This document shows, piece by piece, positions 36,356 to 45,955 of a DNA stretch of 64,000 nucleotides. The notes beneath the pieces were generated by a model. The model was given only the letters and a program-made list of their open reading frames with translations. It searched no databases and was not told where the DNA came from. The position numbers and the translations under genes are program-made. Origin of the DNA: an uncultured Bacillota bacterium (lineage in GTDB: Bacteria; Bacillota; Clostridia; Peptostreptococcales; Anaerovoracaceae); contig CASEFA010000002.1 of the NCBI GenBank assembly GCA_949287095.1, forward strand, positions 1 through 64,000, in the 5' to 3' direction. Numbering within the stretch: the stretch's first letter is position 1; each line of letters starts with the position of its first letter.

Positions 36356-37147
36356 ATGAAAATCAAGCCTTTAATAGAGAAAGAGCTGATAAGGAACCTG
36401 AATGCCAGAGAAGAATTTAAGGTAAAACTGGCAAATCTGCCCGAGGGATCGCTCAGAGCGGATATACGAGGCGATAAGGTGTACTATTCCAGACGAATTA
36501 ACGGGAAGAGCCACTATATAAAAATCGGAAGCACCAGACTCGTTGAACAGCTTAAGGAGCGTAAATTTGCAGAGACAGGTCTTGAAATTGTGGAAAGGAA
36601 TATAGTGCACTTGCAGGCTTTGCTGGATAATTATCAGACGTTTTTGACCGGTGATATACTGGCGAAGATGCCGAAATCCTATCGGAGCGAAGCGGAAATG
36701 AACGGTGTTTTTAACGGACGGTACATAAACGCCATGGACTGGGAAAAGGCCGACTATCCGAAGCGGGACTGGAACCCCGAATATAAAAAGCCGGGACACG
36801 TAACGCTTAAAGGTGAAGCCGTACGGAGCAAGTCGGAACTTAGCATTGCCAACATTCTCCACGCGAAAGGAATCCGCTACCGTTACGAGGAAGAAATCGA
36901 GATAGGAGGGATACTGTTTTGTCCGGATTTTATCGTATATGTGGAAAGTGAGGACAGATACCTGCTGCTGGAGCATTGCGGACTGATGCTTGACGAAAGT
37001 TATCAGCGGAGATATGCGAGGAAGGTAGCAAGGTATATTATGGGTGGACTGATGCCCGGGCGGGACGTTTTCTTTACGTACGACGACAAAGACGGCAATC
37101 TGGACACCAGGCTGATAAATGAGATATTAGAACTGTATTTTATGTAA
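36356..37147 (+). CDS. PD-(D/E)XK-like nuclease family protein, paralog 2
   Basis: 263 residues, paralog of the protein at 23710. Shared segments: LPEGSLRADIRGDKVYYSRR near the N-terminus, KMPKSYR, then the nuclease-like core with Glu161 in SKSELSIANIL, a RYRYEEE strand, Asp191 in CPDF, Glu206-His207 in LLLEHCGLM and the terminal FFTYDDKDGNLDTRLINEI. His replaces Lys in the E-x-K element. No helicase, methylase or toxin partner is adjacent. It has its own promoter and lies between repeat copies C and D, which are direct repeats 1,164 nt apart. Function unknown. Confidence 0.62.
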   Translation: MKIKPLIEKELIRNLNAREEFKVKLANLPEGSLRADIRGDKVYYSRRINGKSHYIKIGSTRLVEQLKERKFAETGLEIVERNIVHLQALLDNYQTFLTGDILAKMPKSYRSEAEMNGVFNGRYINAMDWEKADYPKRDWNPEYKKPGHVTLKGEAVRSKSELSIANILHAKGIRYRYEEEIEIGGILFCPDFIVYVESEDRYLLLEHCGLMLDESYQRRYARKVARYIMGGLMPGRDVFFTYDDKDGNLDTRLINEILELYFM

Positions 37148-37187
37148 TGCAGGCATTGGGGTGTGTTCTTATCAGTCAGGTCGGCGG

Positions 37188-37419
37188 TCTGATTAGACGT
37201 GTGATCGCTCTGCCGTGGGCGTGTGGGCCGGACAGGCCAAAAACTGCTGCCGCGGCCGACGGAATCTGGGCCACCGCGGGCAGCAATCAGAAACGTGGCC
37301 GAGAAATCGGCTTGAATAACATGGTGATGAAGAGAAAATCTCGGCCGCTTGCCGGGATTTTGCCGTTTTTGCAGCAAAATCCGTGGGCCGCGAACCGGTA
37401 ATTCGGGGCTCGCGGCCCA
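37188..37419 (+). repeat. Structured dispersed repeat, copy D (extended form)
   Basis: Same 232-nt extent as copy C, including the 36-nt 5' extension; core 37224-37418. Differences from copy C are substitutions only. It begins 41 nt after the nuclease-like gene and precedes the heat-shock operon promoter. Confidence 0.85.
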
Positions 37420-37512
37420 GATGCCCGAGCGTACCTAACCCAGCCCCAAGGCACCGATTATGTATATCCTGTGAAAACGGGGCGAAAACTGAAAAAATCT
37501 ATGAAATAACGG

Positions 37513-37541
37513 TTGACATTAGGCAGGCGGGGTAGTATCTT
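37513..37541 (+). promoter_or_regulatory. Heat-shock operon promoter
   Basis: TTGACA (37513-37518), 17-nt spacer, TATCTT (37536-37541), followed at once by the CIRCE operator. Confidence 0.85.
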
Positions 37542-37552
37542 ATTATATAGAG

Positions 37553-37579
37553 TTAGCACTCGATATAAATGAGTGCTAA
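37553..37579 (+). promoter_or_regulatory. CIRCE operator (HrcA binding site)
   Basis: Perfect TTAGCACTC-N9-GAGTGCTAA, the canonical HrcA operator. It overlaps the expected transcript start and the 5' UTR, so HrcA should repress the whole hrcA-grpE-dnaK operon. Confidence 0.98.
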
Positions 37580-37676
37580 TAACGAGCCGGACGGGCGTCG
37601 GTCAGAGGAGACCGAGTCGCCGGAAGGGCGACAGACAGAAAGGCGCGCGCCGGCACATTTAAGGAAGGAGGATATT

Positions 37677-38723
37677 ATGGAGCTCTCTGAAAGAAAACTT
37701 AAGATACTGCAGGCTATCATAAGCGATTATGTGAGATCGGCCGAACCGGTAGGCTCCAGAACCCTTTCCAGAAAGTTTGACCTTGGAATCAGTCCTGCCA
37801 CCATCAGAAACGAGATGAGCGATCTGGAGGAGATGGGGTATCTGACCCACCCTCACACGTCGGCGGGAAGAGTTCCTTCCGATAAGGCCTACAGACTTTA
37901 CGTGAACAGCCTTATGCCGAAGCAGGAGCTTACGCCCCAGGAGAAGAGAACCATAGCGGACAGACTGCAGGCTGATATAAACGAGTTTGACAGGACCATA
38001 CAGCATGCTGCGCAGATTTTGTCGGAGATAACCAACCTGACGTCCTTTGCCATGACGCCGACTAAGACAGAAGAAACGCTGAAGTTCGTGAACCTGCTTC
38101 CGGTGGACAAGAACACAGTTGTGCTGATGATAGTATCGGACAGCGGCGAGATTTCCAACACCGCCATGAGGATAAAGGTTCCATACACGGAAGAAAACCT
38201 TCAGCTTCTGGCCAAGAGCATGACTTACACGTACAGAGGCAAGAAGCTGACGGACGTGCTGAAGAGCCGCATACAGAAGAATTTTGAGACGGATATAGAG
38301 GCCATGAGCAGGCTGGCGGACAACATTCTGCCGGACTTCATGAAGACTCTTGAGGAAATGCTCAACGTCCAGCTTTACATGGACGGCCTTACCAATATAT
38401 TTGACCTGCCGGAGTACAGCGACATCGACAAAGCGAGAAAGTTCCTGGCCCTTCTGGATAAGAAGGAGGACTTCACCAAGAAACTCATCGAGCGCGACGA
38501 CGGCATGATAGTAACCATAGGAGGGGAAAATGCGGACGACATGATGAACGACTGCTCCCTCATAACGGCCACCTACTGCGTGGACGGAAAGATGGTAGGA
38601 AAGATCGGGGTAATAGGGCCTACGAGAATGAGATACGGAGAGATAACTTCTATCATGGAATATCTCACCGAAAACCTTAACAACACATTTAAGTTAGAAA
38701 GCGGTGAAAAGGACAGTGAGTGA
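37677..38723 (+). CDS. hrcA: Heat-inducible transcription repressor HrcA
   Basis: 348 residues. N-terminal winged helix (RKLKILQAIISDYVRSAEPVGSR, split over two helices, then SPATIRNEMSDLEEMGYL) and the GAF-like C-terminal domain ending GEITSIMEYLTENLN-like sequence. It binds the CIRCE site just upstream and is stabilised by GroEL in the family. ATG at 37677 with AAGGAGGATATT; an in-frame extension upstream overlaps the CIRCE site and is unlikely to be translated. Confidence 0.97.
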   Translation: MELSERKLKILQAIISDYVRSAEPVGSRTLSRKFDLGISPATIRNEMSDLEEMGYLTHPHTSAGRVPSDKAYRLYVNSLMPKQELTPQEKRTIADRLQADINEFDRTIQHAAQILSEITNLTSFAMTPTKTEETLKFVNLLPVDKNTVVLMIVSDSGEISNTAMRIKVPYTEENLQLLAKSMTYTYRGKKLTDVLKSRIQKNFETDIEAMSRLADNILPDFMKTLEEMLNVQLYMDGLTNIFDLPEYSDIDKARKFLALLDKKEDFTKKLIERDDGMIVTIGGENADDMMNDCSLITATYCVDGKMVGKIGVIGPTRMRYGEITSIMEYLTENLNNTFKLESGEKDSE

Positions 38724-38727
38724 AGAG

Positions 38728-39387
38728 ATGAAAAAGACAAAAGGCGCAGGGACAAAGCCTGCAAAGGATGAAAAGCCCGAAGCCTTTGAGGAGGAAACGG
38801 TAAAGGCCGACGGAACAAAGACCGGCGAAGCCAAAGAAAACGCAGAAAAAGCGGAAGCCGAATCCGGAGCGGAGAATACCGAAGCCGATGCGGAAGCCGG
38901 GAAAGCCGGTTCCGGGACAGCCGAAGAAACAGGTGAAACCGAAAAGGCCGATGAAACCGGAGAATCCGGGGCTGAAGACGAAGCGCTTATGGCCAAGTAC
39001 CAGAGACTGATGGCCGACTTCCAGAACTACAAGCGCAGAACCGAAAAAGAGAAAAACGATATTTACGCGTATGCTAACGAGAAGCTCATACTGGGGCTCC
39101 TCGAAGTAATAGATAATTTTGAGAGAGCGGTGCTTTCCGAGACTGCGGACGAAAAGTACGCCGAAGGCATGGAGATGATCTTCAAACAGCTTAAGGGTGT
39201 GCTGGAAAAGTCCGGACTTGAGGAGATAAAGGCCCTGGGAGAGGGATTTGATCCTAACTTCCATAACGCAGTGATGACCGAGGATAACGACCAGTTTGAA
39301 AGCGGCAGCGTGACGGAGGTTCTCCAGAAGGGGTACACCCTGAACGGAAAGGTAATCCGCCCGTCAATGGTAAAGGTTAATAACTAA
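38728..39387 (+). CDS. grpE: Nucleotide exchange factor GrpE
   Basis: About 219 residues. The first 85 or so are a low-complexity, acidic, Ala/Glu/Thr-rich tail, longer than usual. The GrpE core follows: coiled coil with MADFQNYKRRTEKEK, then the beta domain with GEGFDPNFHNAV and the ending GYTLNGKVIRPSMVKV. It releases ADP from DnaK. Start is uncertain: ATG at 38728 has a weak GAAGAG site, and GTG codons at 38704 and 38716 are possible. Confidence 0.95.
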   Translation: MKKTKGAGTKPAKDEKPEAFEEETVKADGTKTGEAKENAEKAEAESGAENTEADAEAGKAGSGTAEETGETEKADETGESGAEDEALMAKYQRLMADFQNYKRRTEKEKNDIYAYANEKLILGLLEVIDNFERAVLSETADEKYAEGMEMIFKQLKGVLEKSGLEEIKALGEGFDPNFHNAVMTEDNDQFESGSVTEVLQKGYTLNGKVIRPSMVKVNN

Positions 39388-39414
39388 GGGATATATAAAA
39401 GGAGGAAATTTAAA

Positions 39415-41301
39415 ATGGCAAAAGTAATAGGAATAGATTTGGGAACAACCAACAGCTGCGTAGCGGTGCTTGAAGGCGGCGAGCCTGTAGTAATACCTAA
39501 CGCAGAAGGAAACAGAACCACACCGTCCGTTGTAGGCTTTGCGAAGAACGGAGAGAGACTGGTGGGAGAGACCGCCAAGAGACAGGCGGTAACCAATCCT
39601 GAGAGAACCATCTCGTCCATAAAGAGACACATGGGAGAGGATTACACCGTTGAAATCGACGGAAAGAAATACACTCCGCAGGACATTTCCGCAATGATTC
39701 TGTCCAAGCTTAAGACTGATGCGGAAAGCTATCTGGGCGAGAAGGTAACGGAAGCGGTAATCACCGTTCCTGCATACTTCTCCGACTCTCAGAAGCAGGC
39801 GACAAAGGACGCCGGAAAGATTGCGGGTCTCGACGTAAAGAGAATCATCAACGAGCCTACGGCAGCGTCTCTTGCATACGGACTTGATAAGGAAGAGGGA
39901 TCCCACAAGGTTCTCGTATACGACCTGGGCGGCGGTACATTCGATGTATCCATTCTTGAGCTGGGCGACGGAGTATTCGAGGTACTGGCTACCAACGGAG
40001 ACACCCACCTGGGCGGCGACGACTTTGATAACGCCGTAATGAACTACCTGGCAGACACATTCTCCCAGGAGCACGGCGTAGATTTGAGACAGGACAAGAT
40101 GGCTCTTCAGAGACTGAAGGAAGCCGCAGAGAAGGCAAAGAAGGAGCTGTCATCTGCACAGACCACTAACATCAACCTGCCGTTCATTACGGTAACTTCA
40201 GACGGTCCGCTTCACATGAACGTGGATCTTACCAGAGCCAAGTTCGATCAGCTGACGGGGCACCTTGTTGAAAAGTCCATCGAGCCGATGAAGAAGGCAA
40301 TGGCTGACGCAGGCGTTACCAACAGCGACATCGCAAAGGTAATCCTGGTAGGCGGATCCACCAGAATTCCGGCAGTTCAGGAAGCCGTTAAGAGAGTTAC
40401 CGGAAAAGAGCCGTTTAAGGGAATCAACCCTGATGAGTGCGTAGCGGTAGGTGCTGCAATTCAGGCAGGCGTACTTACCGGCGAGGTAAACGACGTACTG
40501 CTTCTGGATGTAACTCCGCTTTCACTTTCCATCGAAACTCTGGGCGGCGTAGCTACAAAGCTCATCGAGAGAAACACCACCATACCTACGAAGAAGAGCC
40601 AGATATTCTCCACTGCAGCGGACAATCAGACTGCTGTAGACATTCACGTAATGCAGGGCGAGAGAGAATTTGCGGCAGACAACATCACTCTGGGAAGATT
40701 CCAGCTCACCGGCATCGCACCGGCTCCGAGAGGAATTCCGCAGATTGAGGTTACATTCGACATAGACGCCAACGGTATCGTAAACGTAAGCGCTAAGGAC
40801 CTTGGAACAGGCAAGAGCCAGGCTATCACCATCACTTCTTCCACCAACCTTTCCGAAGAGGAAATCGAGAGAAAGGTTAAAGAGGCTGAGCAGTATGCGG
40901 CCGAGGACAAGAAGCGTAAAGAATCCGTTGAAGAGAGAAACAAGGCAGAGAGCATGATTTACGAGACCGAAAAGGCTCTCAAGGAGCTTGAGGGCAAGAT
41001 TTCCGATGAGGAAAAGAAGACCGTAGAAGATGCAAAGGAAGACCTGAGAAAGGCTCTCGAGGCTAACAATCCTGACGAGATAAAGGCAAAGACCGAGGCT
41101 CTCACCGAGAAGTTCCACACCATCTCCACAAAGCTGTATCAGCAGGCTCAGAGCCAGCAGGGAGCAGGCCCAGACATGGGCGCAGGCACCGGAGCAGGCC
41201 CTGATATGAACGCAGGAAATGCAGGAAACACCGGAAACGCAGGTCCTGATGGAGACAACGTAGTAGATGCTGACTACGAAGTGGTTGACGACGACAAATA
41301 G
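39415..41301 (+). CDS. dnaK: Molecular chaperone DnaK (Hsp70)
   Basis: 628 residues. ATPase domain with [14 protein letters not shown], phosphate loop [13 protein letters not shown] and [13 protein letters not shown]; substrate-binding domain from about 380; lid helices; and a Gly/Ala/Asn-rich C-terminal tail ending [13 protein letters not shown]. Lacks the 24-residue insertion of Gram-negative DnaK, as expected for Firmicutes. Preceded by AGGAGGAAATTTAAA. A stable hairpin separates it from dnaJ. Confidence 0.98.
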   Translation: MAKVIGIDLGTTNSCVAVLEGGEPVVIPNAEGNRTTPSVVGFAKNGERLVGETAKRQAVTNPERTISSIKRHMGEDYTVEIDGKKYTPQDISAMILSKLKTDAESYLGEKVTEAVITVPAYFSDSQKQATKDAGKIAGLDVKRIINEPTAASLAYGLDKEEGSHKVLVYDLGGGTFDVSILELGDGVFEVLATNGDTHLGGDDFDNAVMNYLADTFSQEHGVDLRQDKMALQRLKEAAEKAKKELSSAQTTNINLPFITVTSDGPLHMNVDLTRAKFDQLTGHLVEKSIEPMKKAMADAGVTNSDIAKVILVGGSTRIPAVQEAVKRVTGKEPFKGINPDECVAVGAAIQAGVLTGEVNDVLLLDVTPLSLSIETLGGVATKLIERNTTIPTKKSQIFSTAADNQTAVDIHVMQGEREFAADNITLGRFQLTGIAPAPRGIPQIEVTFDIDANGIVNVSAKDLGTGKSQAITITSSTNLSEEEIERKVKEAEQYAAEDKKRKESVEERNKAESMIYETEKALKELEGKISDEEKKTVEDAKEDLRKALEANNPDEIKAKTEALTEKFHTISTKLYQQAQSQQGAGPDMGAGTGAGPDMNAGNAGNTGNAGPDGDNVVDADYEVVDDDK

Positions 41302-41320
41302 ACTTAAATGCAATAACCCG

Positions 41321-41365
41321 AAGGTTTGCTCACAGAAGGACTTTGTTCCCCGTGAGCAAATCTTT
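41321..41365 (+). terminator. Hairpin between dnaK and dnaJ
   Basis: TTTGCTCAC (41325-41333) pairs with GTGAGCAAA (41352-41360), extendable by AAGG/TCTT, followed by TCTTTGTTT. Probably a partial terminator or mRNA processing/stability element that lowers dnaJ expression relative to dnaK. Confidence 0.6.
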
Positions 41366-41398
41366 GTTTAGAAATATCAATTACGGAAGGTGATAACC

Positions 41399-42577
41399 AT
41401 GGCGGAAAAACGAGATTATTATGAAGTGCTGGGCCTGAAAAAGGGCGCCAGCGACGAAGAAATAAAGAAAGCCTTCCGCAAGATGGCGATGAAATATCAT
41501 CCGGACAGAAATCCGGGGGACAAGAAGGCCGAAGAGAAGTTCAAGGAAGTAAACGAAGCTTACAGCGTCCTTTCGGATCCTGACAAGAAGAGCAAATACG
41601 ACAAATTCGGCTTTGCGGGAGTAGATCCGAACGCAGGCTTTGGCGGAGGAGCAGGAGGCTCAGGCTTTAGCGGCTTCGGAGCAGGCGGATTTGACGACAT
41701 CTTCGACATCTTCGGAAACATGTTCGGCGGAGGCGGAGGCTTCGGCGGCTTCGGCGGAAGCAGAGGTTCCCGCAGAAGGAACGGACCGGCCAAAGGCAGA
41801 GACCTTCAGAAGGGCATAACCATAACCTTCGAGGAAGCGGCTTTTGGCGCGAAAAAAACCATATCCATAACGAAGCTTGTAAAGTGCGATACCTGCCACG
41901 GCGAAGGAAACGCTCCGGGAACGGAGAAGAAGACGTGCCAGAGGTGCGGCGGAACCGGTCAAGTAAGCAGCGTGCAGAGGACGGCCTTCGGACAGTTCCA
42001 GAGCACGGGGCCTTGTCCGGAGTGCGGCGGCACAGGCTATAAGATAGAGACTCCCTGCCCGGACTGCGGCGGCACGGGCAAAGTCAGAAAGACCATTAAG
42101 ATTAACATCGACATTCCGGCAGGCGTGGACAACGACAGCGTGATTCCTATAAGGGGTCAGGGTGAGCCGGGCGAAAACGGCGGGCCTAACGGAGACCTTT
42201 ACATAATCATTGCCGTAGAGCCTCACGACGTGTTCACGAGAGTGGGAAACGACCTGAGACTTGAGATACCTATAACCTTTGAGCAGGCGGCTTTGGGCGA
42301 TGAGATAACCGTTCCGACCCTTGACGGCAAGGTGTCATATAAGATTCCTGCGGGAACTCAGCCGGGCACCGTGTTCAGACTTAAGGGCAAGGGCATTAAG
42401 AGCGTGAAGAACGGCCGCATGGGCGACCTTTACGTCAAGGTTACCCTGGAGATTCCGACCAAGCTCAACGCCAAGCAGAAGAAGGCGATAGAGACCATGG
42501 GCAAAGCCCTGGGGCCTTCGTGCTATCAGAAGAAGAGCAGCTTTGCCGAAAAGATGAAGGATCTCTTTACGAAATAG
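41399..42577 (+). CDS. dnaJ: Molecular chaperone DnaJ (Hsp40)
   Basis: 392 residues. J domain with the HPD motif (KYHPDRNPG), Gly/Phe-rich linker (about 75-125), four CxxCxGxG zinc-finger repeats ([32 protein letters not shown]) and the C-terminal substrate-binding domains. It stimulates DnaK ATP hydrolysis. ATG at 41399 has GGAAGGTGAT upstream. Confidence 0.98.
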   Translation: MAEKRDYYEVLGLKKGASDEEIKKAFRKMAMKYHPDRNPGDKKAEEKFKEVNEAYSVLSDPDKKSKYDKFGFAGVDPNAGFGGGAGGSGFSGFGAGGFDDIFDIFGNMFGGGGGFGGFGGSRGSRRRNGPAKGRDLQKGITITFEEAAFGAKKTISITKLVKCDTCHGEGNAPGTEKKTCQRCGGTGQVSSVQRTAFGQFQSTGPCPECGGTGYKIETPCPDCGGTGKVRKTIKINIDIPAGVDNDSVIPIRGQGEPGENGGPNGDLYIIIAVEPHDVFTRVGNDLRLEIPITFEQAALGDEITVPTLDGKVSYKIPAGTQPGTVFRLKGKGIKSVKNGRMGDLYVKVTLEIPTKLNAKQKKAIETMGKALGPSCYQKKSSFAEKMKDLFTK

Positions 42578-42681
42578 GAAAACATGGGCGTAATTTCACC
42601 CCGCCGGTGGAATGCGCCCGTTTTTTATGGTAGAATGGTTAGGCGAATTTATTCAGGACAAAGTGTGAAAAGGAGAAAGCC

Positions 42682-43656
42682 TTGAAATACATAGAGATTA
42701 AGATTACGACAAATCACGCGGGCACCGAGGCCGTTGCCGCGGCCCTTTTAGACCTTGGAATCACCGACATAGCCGTGGACGACCCTGCCGATGTGGAAGA
42801 GATAATGGAAAAGAAGGAAGGCTACGAGTGGGACTACATCGAGGACGACGTGATAACGGGACTTGACCGCGCTCCGGTGGTTTCCGTATTTATGGAGGAT
42901 ACCCCTGAATCAAGAGAGCTGGCCCGGGCCGTTGAGACGAAGATAAAAGAACTCAGGGACGATGTGAAAAAGGGCGTATACGGAGACGGCGTCACATTCG
43001 GAGAGCTTTCCGCGGAAGTTAATTTTGAGGACGATAGCCAGTGGAAGGACAGGTGGAAGGAGTACTTCAAGCCGTCCGCCGTTTCGGAGTCCATAGTGGT
43101 GAAGCCGACCTGGGAGGAGTACTATAACCCGGGAGACAAGCTGGTAATCGAGATCGACCCCGGAATGGCCTTCGGTACGGGAACTCACGCCACCACCTCC
43201 ATGTGCATCAGAATGCTTGAAAAGTACATGAAAAAAGGCGGGGCTGAAACGGTTCTCGACGTGGGCTGCGGTTCGGGAATACTTTCCATCGCCGCCGCAA
43301 AGTTGGGCGCAAGGGACGTTCTGGGAATAGACATCGACGAGACCGCCGTGGAGGTTGCCAAAGAGAACATCGCCTTAAACGGCGTTTCGGATATCGCTTC
43401 GGCCGGGGCGGGGGATCTGACAAAGGGCGTAGACTACCGGGCGGACATAGTGGTTGCAAACCTTATGGCGGATCTGGTGATGATGCTCTCAAAGGACGCC
43501 GCAAAGCACATGACCTGCGGCGGATACTTCATTTCATCGGGCATTCTCGTTGAAAAGGAGGAAACGGTGAAGGAAAAGCTGGAAGAGGAAGGCTTTAACA
43601 TAATCGAGACAGCGGAGGAGGACGAGTGGTGCTGCATAGTGGCTCAGGTGAAGTAG
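42682..43656 (+). CDS. prmA: Ribosomal protein L11 methyltransferase
   Basis: 324 residues. N-terminal L11-recognition domain, then a Rossmann methyltransferase with FGTGTHATTSMC (about 168-179), the SAM motif VLDVGCGSGILSIAAAKLGA, DIDETAVEVA, and VVANLMADL as the substrate motif. It trimethylates L11. The heat-shock operon context (hrcA-grpE-dnaK-dnaJ-prmA) is standard for Firmicutes. TTG start after AAGGAGAAAG. The next gene starts 31 nt before its stop. Confidence 0.95.
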   Translation: MKYIEIKITTNHAGTEAVAAALLDLGITDIAVDDPADVEEIMEKKEGYEWDYIEDDVITGLDRAPVVSVFMEDTPESRELARAVETKIKELRDDVKKGVYGDGVTFGELSAEVNFEDDSQWKDRWKEYFKPSAVSESIVVKPTWEEYYNPGDKLVIEIDPGMAFGTGTHATTSMCIRMLEKYMKKGGAETVLDVGCGSGILSIAAAKLGARDVLGIDIDETAVEVAKENIALNGVSDIASAGAGDLTKGVDYRADIVVANLMADLVMMLSKDAAKHMTCGGYFISSGILVEKEETVKEKLEEEGFNIIETAEEDEWCCIVAQVK

Positions 43657-44972
43657 GAAAGCAGTCGAGAGACCTTTTTAAGAGTCGGATGGGCTTTATC
43701 ATAGCGTGCATAGGTTCCGCCGTCGGAATGGGAAACATATGGATGTTCCCATACAGGGCGGGAGCTTTTGGCGGTGCGGCTTTTCTCATACCCTACTTCA
43801 TATTCGTAATACTTCTGGGGTTTACGGGAGTAATTGGAGAGATGTCGTTCGGAAGAGCCATGAGAAGCGGCCCTATGGGCGCTTTTGACAGGGCCATGAA
43901 GATGAGGGGGCTGAAAGGCGGAAAGATTATAGGAGCGATTCCCGTAGCAGGTTCCCTTGGAATTGCCATAGGATATTCAGTAGTCGTGGGATGGTTTTTA
44001 AAGTATCTTGCCGCATGTTTTACGGGGGAACTTTCGGCTGCCGCAGATACCGGAGCGTACTTCGGTGAACTGGCAGTAGACTTCGGAAGTATTCCGTGGC
44101 ACATGGCGGGTCTGGTTCTTACATTCGCCATAATGCTTATGGGAGTCAGCAGGGGAATAGAGAAGATGAACAAGGTAATGATGCCCCTGTTCTTTGTGCT
44201 CTTCATTCTTCTCATGATAAGAGTAGCAACTCTTCCGGGCGCCGGAAACGGGTATAAATATCTTCTGACTCCGGACTGGAGCGCTCTGGGAGATGTGAGA
44301 ACATGGGTATATGCACTGGGACAGGCGTTCTTCTCCCTTTCTCTTGCGGGATCGGGCACGATAGTTTACGGAAGCTATCTGAAGGATGACGTGGATGTGG
44401 TATACAGCGCCAGAAACGTTGCATTCTTCGATACGTGTGCGGCCCTCCTTGCGGCCATAGTGGTCATTCCTGCAGTCTTTGCATTCGGTATGGATGTAAC
44501 CAGCGGTCCGCCGCTCATGTTCATAAGCCTTCCTGCGGTATTTCAGCAGATGCCTGTGGGAATGGTGTTCGCGGTGATTTTTTTCATAGCGGTAATCTTT
44601 GCAGCGGTGACAAGCCTTCTCAATCTGTTCGAGACTCCGGTGGAGGCGGTGCAGAGCCAGCTGGGACTTTCAAGAACGGTTTCAGTGCTTATAATCGGAG
44701 TCATTGCCGCTGCCGTGGGAATCTTCATTGAAAGCGGCGACGCAGTGGGAGTATGGATGGACGCCGTGTCCATTTACGTTATTCCGCTGGGAGCAGTCAT
44801 TGCCGCCGTAATGTACTTCTGGGTCTGCCCTGCAGGGTTTGCCAGAAAGCAGGTTGAAAAAGGCAGGTTGAAGCCTGTGGGCAGATGGTTCGAGCCTATG
44901 ACAAAGTACGTATTCGCAGGCGTCACTCTGGTAGTGTATGTACTCGGAATTTTATACGGGGGAATAGGATAG
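43626..44972 (+). CDS. Neurotransmitter:sodium symporter (NSS/SNF) family transporter
   Basis: 448 residues, about 11-12 helices as in short bacterial NSS proteins. Helix 1 carries the Na+/substrate-binding stretch IGSAVGMGNIWMFPYRAGAFGGAAF, here with GMGNIWMFP unwinding in place of the usual GLGNxWRFP. It imports amino acids (often Trp, Tyr or branched chain) with Na+. GTG at 43626 has GGAGGA upstream inside prmA; no closer start with a ribosome site is evident. Overlap with prmA implies coupling. Confidence 0.85.
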   Translation: MVLHSGSGEVGKQSRDLFKSRMGFIIACIGSAVGMGNIWMFPYRAGAFGGAAFLIPYFIFVILLGFTGVIGEMSFGRAMRSGPMGAFDRAMKMRGLKGGKIIGAIPVAGSLGIAIGYSVVVGWFLKYLAACFTGELSAAADTGAYFGELAVDFGSIPWHMAGLVLTFAIMLMGVSRGIEKMNKVMMPLFFVLFILLMIRVATLPGAGNGYKYLLTPDWSALGDVRTWVYALGQAFFSLSLAGSGTIVYGSYLKDDVDVVYSARNVAFFDTCAALLAAIVVIPAVFAFGMDVTSGPPLMFISLPAVFQQMPVGMVFAVIFFIAVIFAAVTSLLNLFETPVEAVQSQLGLSRTVSVLIIGVIAAAVGIFIESGDAVGVWMDAVSIYVIPLGAVIAAVMYFWVCPAGFARKQVEKGRLKPVGRWFEPMTKYVFAGVTLVVYVLGILYGGIG

Positions 44973-45811
44973 TGGAATTTTCCGTTTTGTTTACGGCGCT
45001 GCAGGGTCTGGTGGTGGGAGTCACCATGATGGTTCCCGGTGTTTCCGGAGGCTCCATGGCCATGATTTTGGGAGTCTACGACGACCTTATATCCGCAGTC
45101 AGCTCTTTTTTCAAAAATCCGAAGGGGAACTTCATCTTTCTCGGAGCGTTTACAGCGCCGGCACTCTTAGGCATGGTGCTCTTTGCCGAGCCTCTTCTGA
45201 ATATTATTGAAAGCTACCGGCTCATAGCCATGTACTTCTTCATGGGCGCGGTGGCGGGAAGCATACCTATGATATACGACAAGGCCAGAGTCCACAGGAT
45301 TGACCTGAAGTTCTTCGTCTGCATAATCATTGGTGTGGTTCTCGTCAGCAGTATAAGGCTGCTTCCCGACGAAGTGTTTTCAGGCAGCGGGCTCACTGGC
45401 TTTTTTTCCGTGGTTATGCAGTTTATCGGCGGAGTTATAGTTGCCGTATCGCTTATCCTGCCGGGAATAAGCGTGTCCTATATGCTCATGGTGCTGGGAC
45501 TATATGAGAGAACTATAAGCGCGATCGGAAACATGGACATAATCTCAATACTGCCTCTGGCGGCCGGCTGCATTGCCGGAATAATTCTCACCACCAGAAT
45601 TCTGGAAATGTGTATGAAGAGGTATCCCTTCGCCACATATCTGGTCATTCTGGGATTCATTCTCGGGTCTGTGGCAGAAGTCTATCCGGGCCTTCCGAAG
45701 ACGGGAGTCGAGTGGGCTCTGGCGGTTCTGCTGTTTATAACAGGGTTTATATGTATATACCTTATTTCCAGGAAGGAAGAAGAGCTGGAGGAGGACAAAG
45801 AGAGCAACTGA
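44972..45811 (+). CDS. DUF368 family protein, putative undecaprenyl phosphate translocase (PopT-like)
   Basis: 279 residues, about eight helices. Two family repeats are visible: GVTMMVPGVSGGSMAMILGVYDDL-type sequence near the start (MVPGVSGGSMAMILG) and AVSLILPGISVSYMLMVLGLYE in the second half. DUF368 proteins have been reported to recycle undecaprenyl phosphate across the membrane for cell wall synthesis. GTG start at 44972 overlaps the previous stop (TAGTG) and has GGGGGAATAGGA upstream. Followed by a very strong hairpin. Confidence 0.8.
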   Translation: MEFSVLFTALQGLVVGVTMMVPGVSGGSMAMILGVYDDLISAVSSFFKNPKGNFIFLGAFTAPALLGMVLFAEPLLNIIESYRLIAMYFFMGAVAGSIPMIYDKARVHRIDLKFFVCIIIGVVLVSSIRLLPDEVFSGSGLTGFFSVVMQFIGGVIVAVSLILPGISVSYMLMVLGLYERTISAIGNMDIISILPLAAGCIAGIILTTRILEMCMKRYPFATYLVILGFILGSVAEVYPGLPKTGVEWALAVLLFITGFICIYLISRKEEELEEDKESN

Positions 45812-45822
45812 GAAACAGCAAA

Positions 45823-45867
45823 GGCCGCTTTCGAAACCTGAAATTTCTTCAGGTTTCGAAAGCGGCC
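45823..45867. terminator. Strong terminator after the prmA-NSS-DUF368 genes
   Basis: Perfect 20-bp stem: GGCCGCTTTCGAAACCTGAA (45823-45842) with its complement at 45848-45867, 5-nt loop, then CTGTTTAC. It marks the boundary between the core operon and the accessory island. Confidence 0.85.
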
Positions 45868-45955
45868 CTGTTTACATAGCGAGCCGAATACGGTATAATA
45901 CGGGTAAAGCGATTTCAAAAAATGAAAAAAATTAAAGTTTCGAAAGTGTGATTAG

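Noticed and set aside
37569-37676. N-terminal extension of HrcA from 37569
   Set aside because: It overlaps the CIRCE operator; the ATG at 37677 has an excellent ribosome site and standard HrcA N-terminus.
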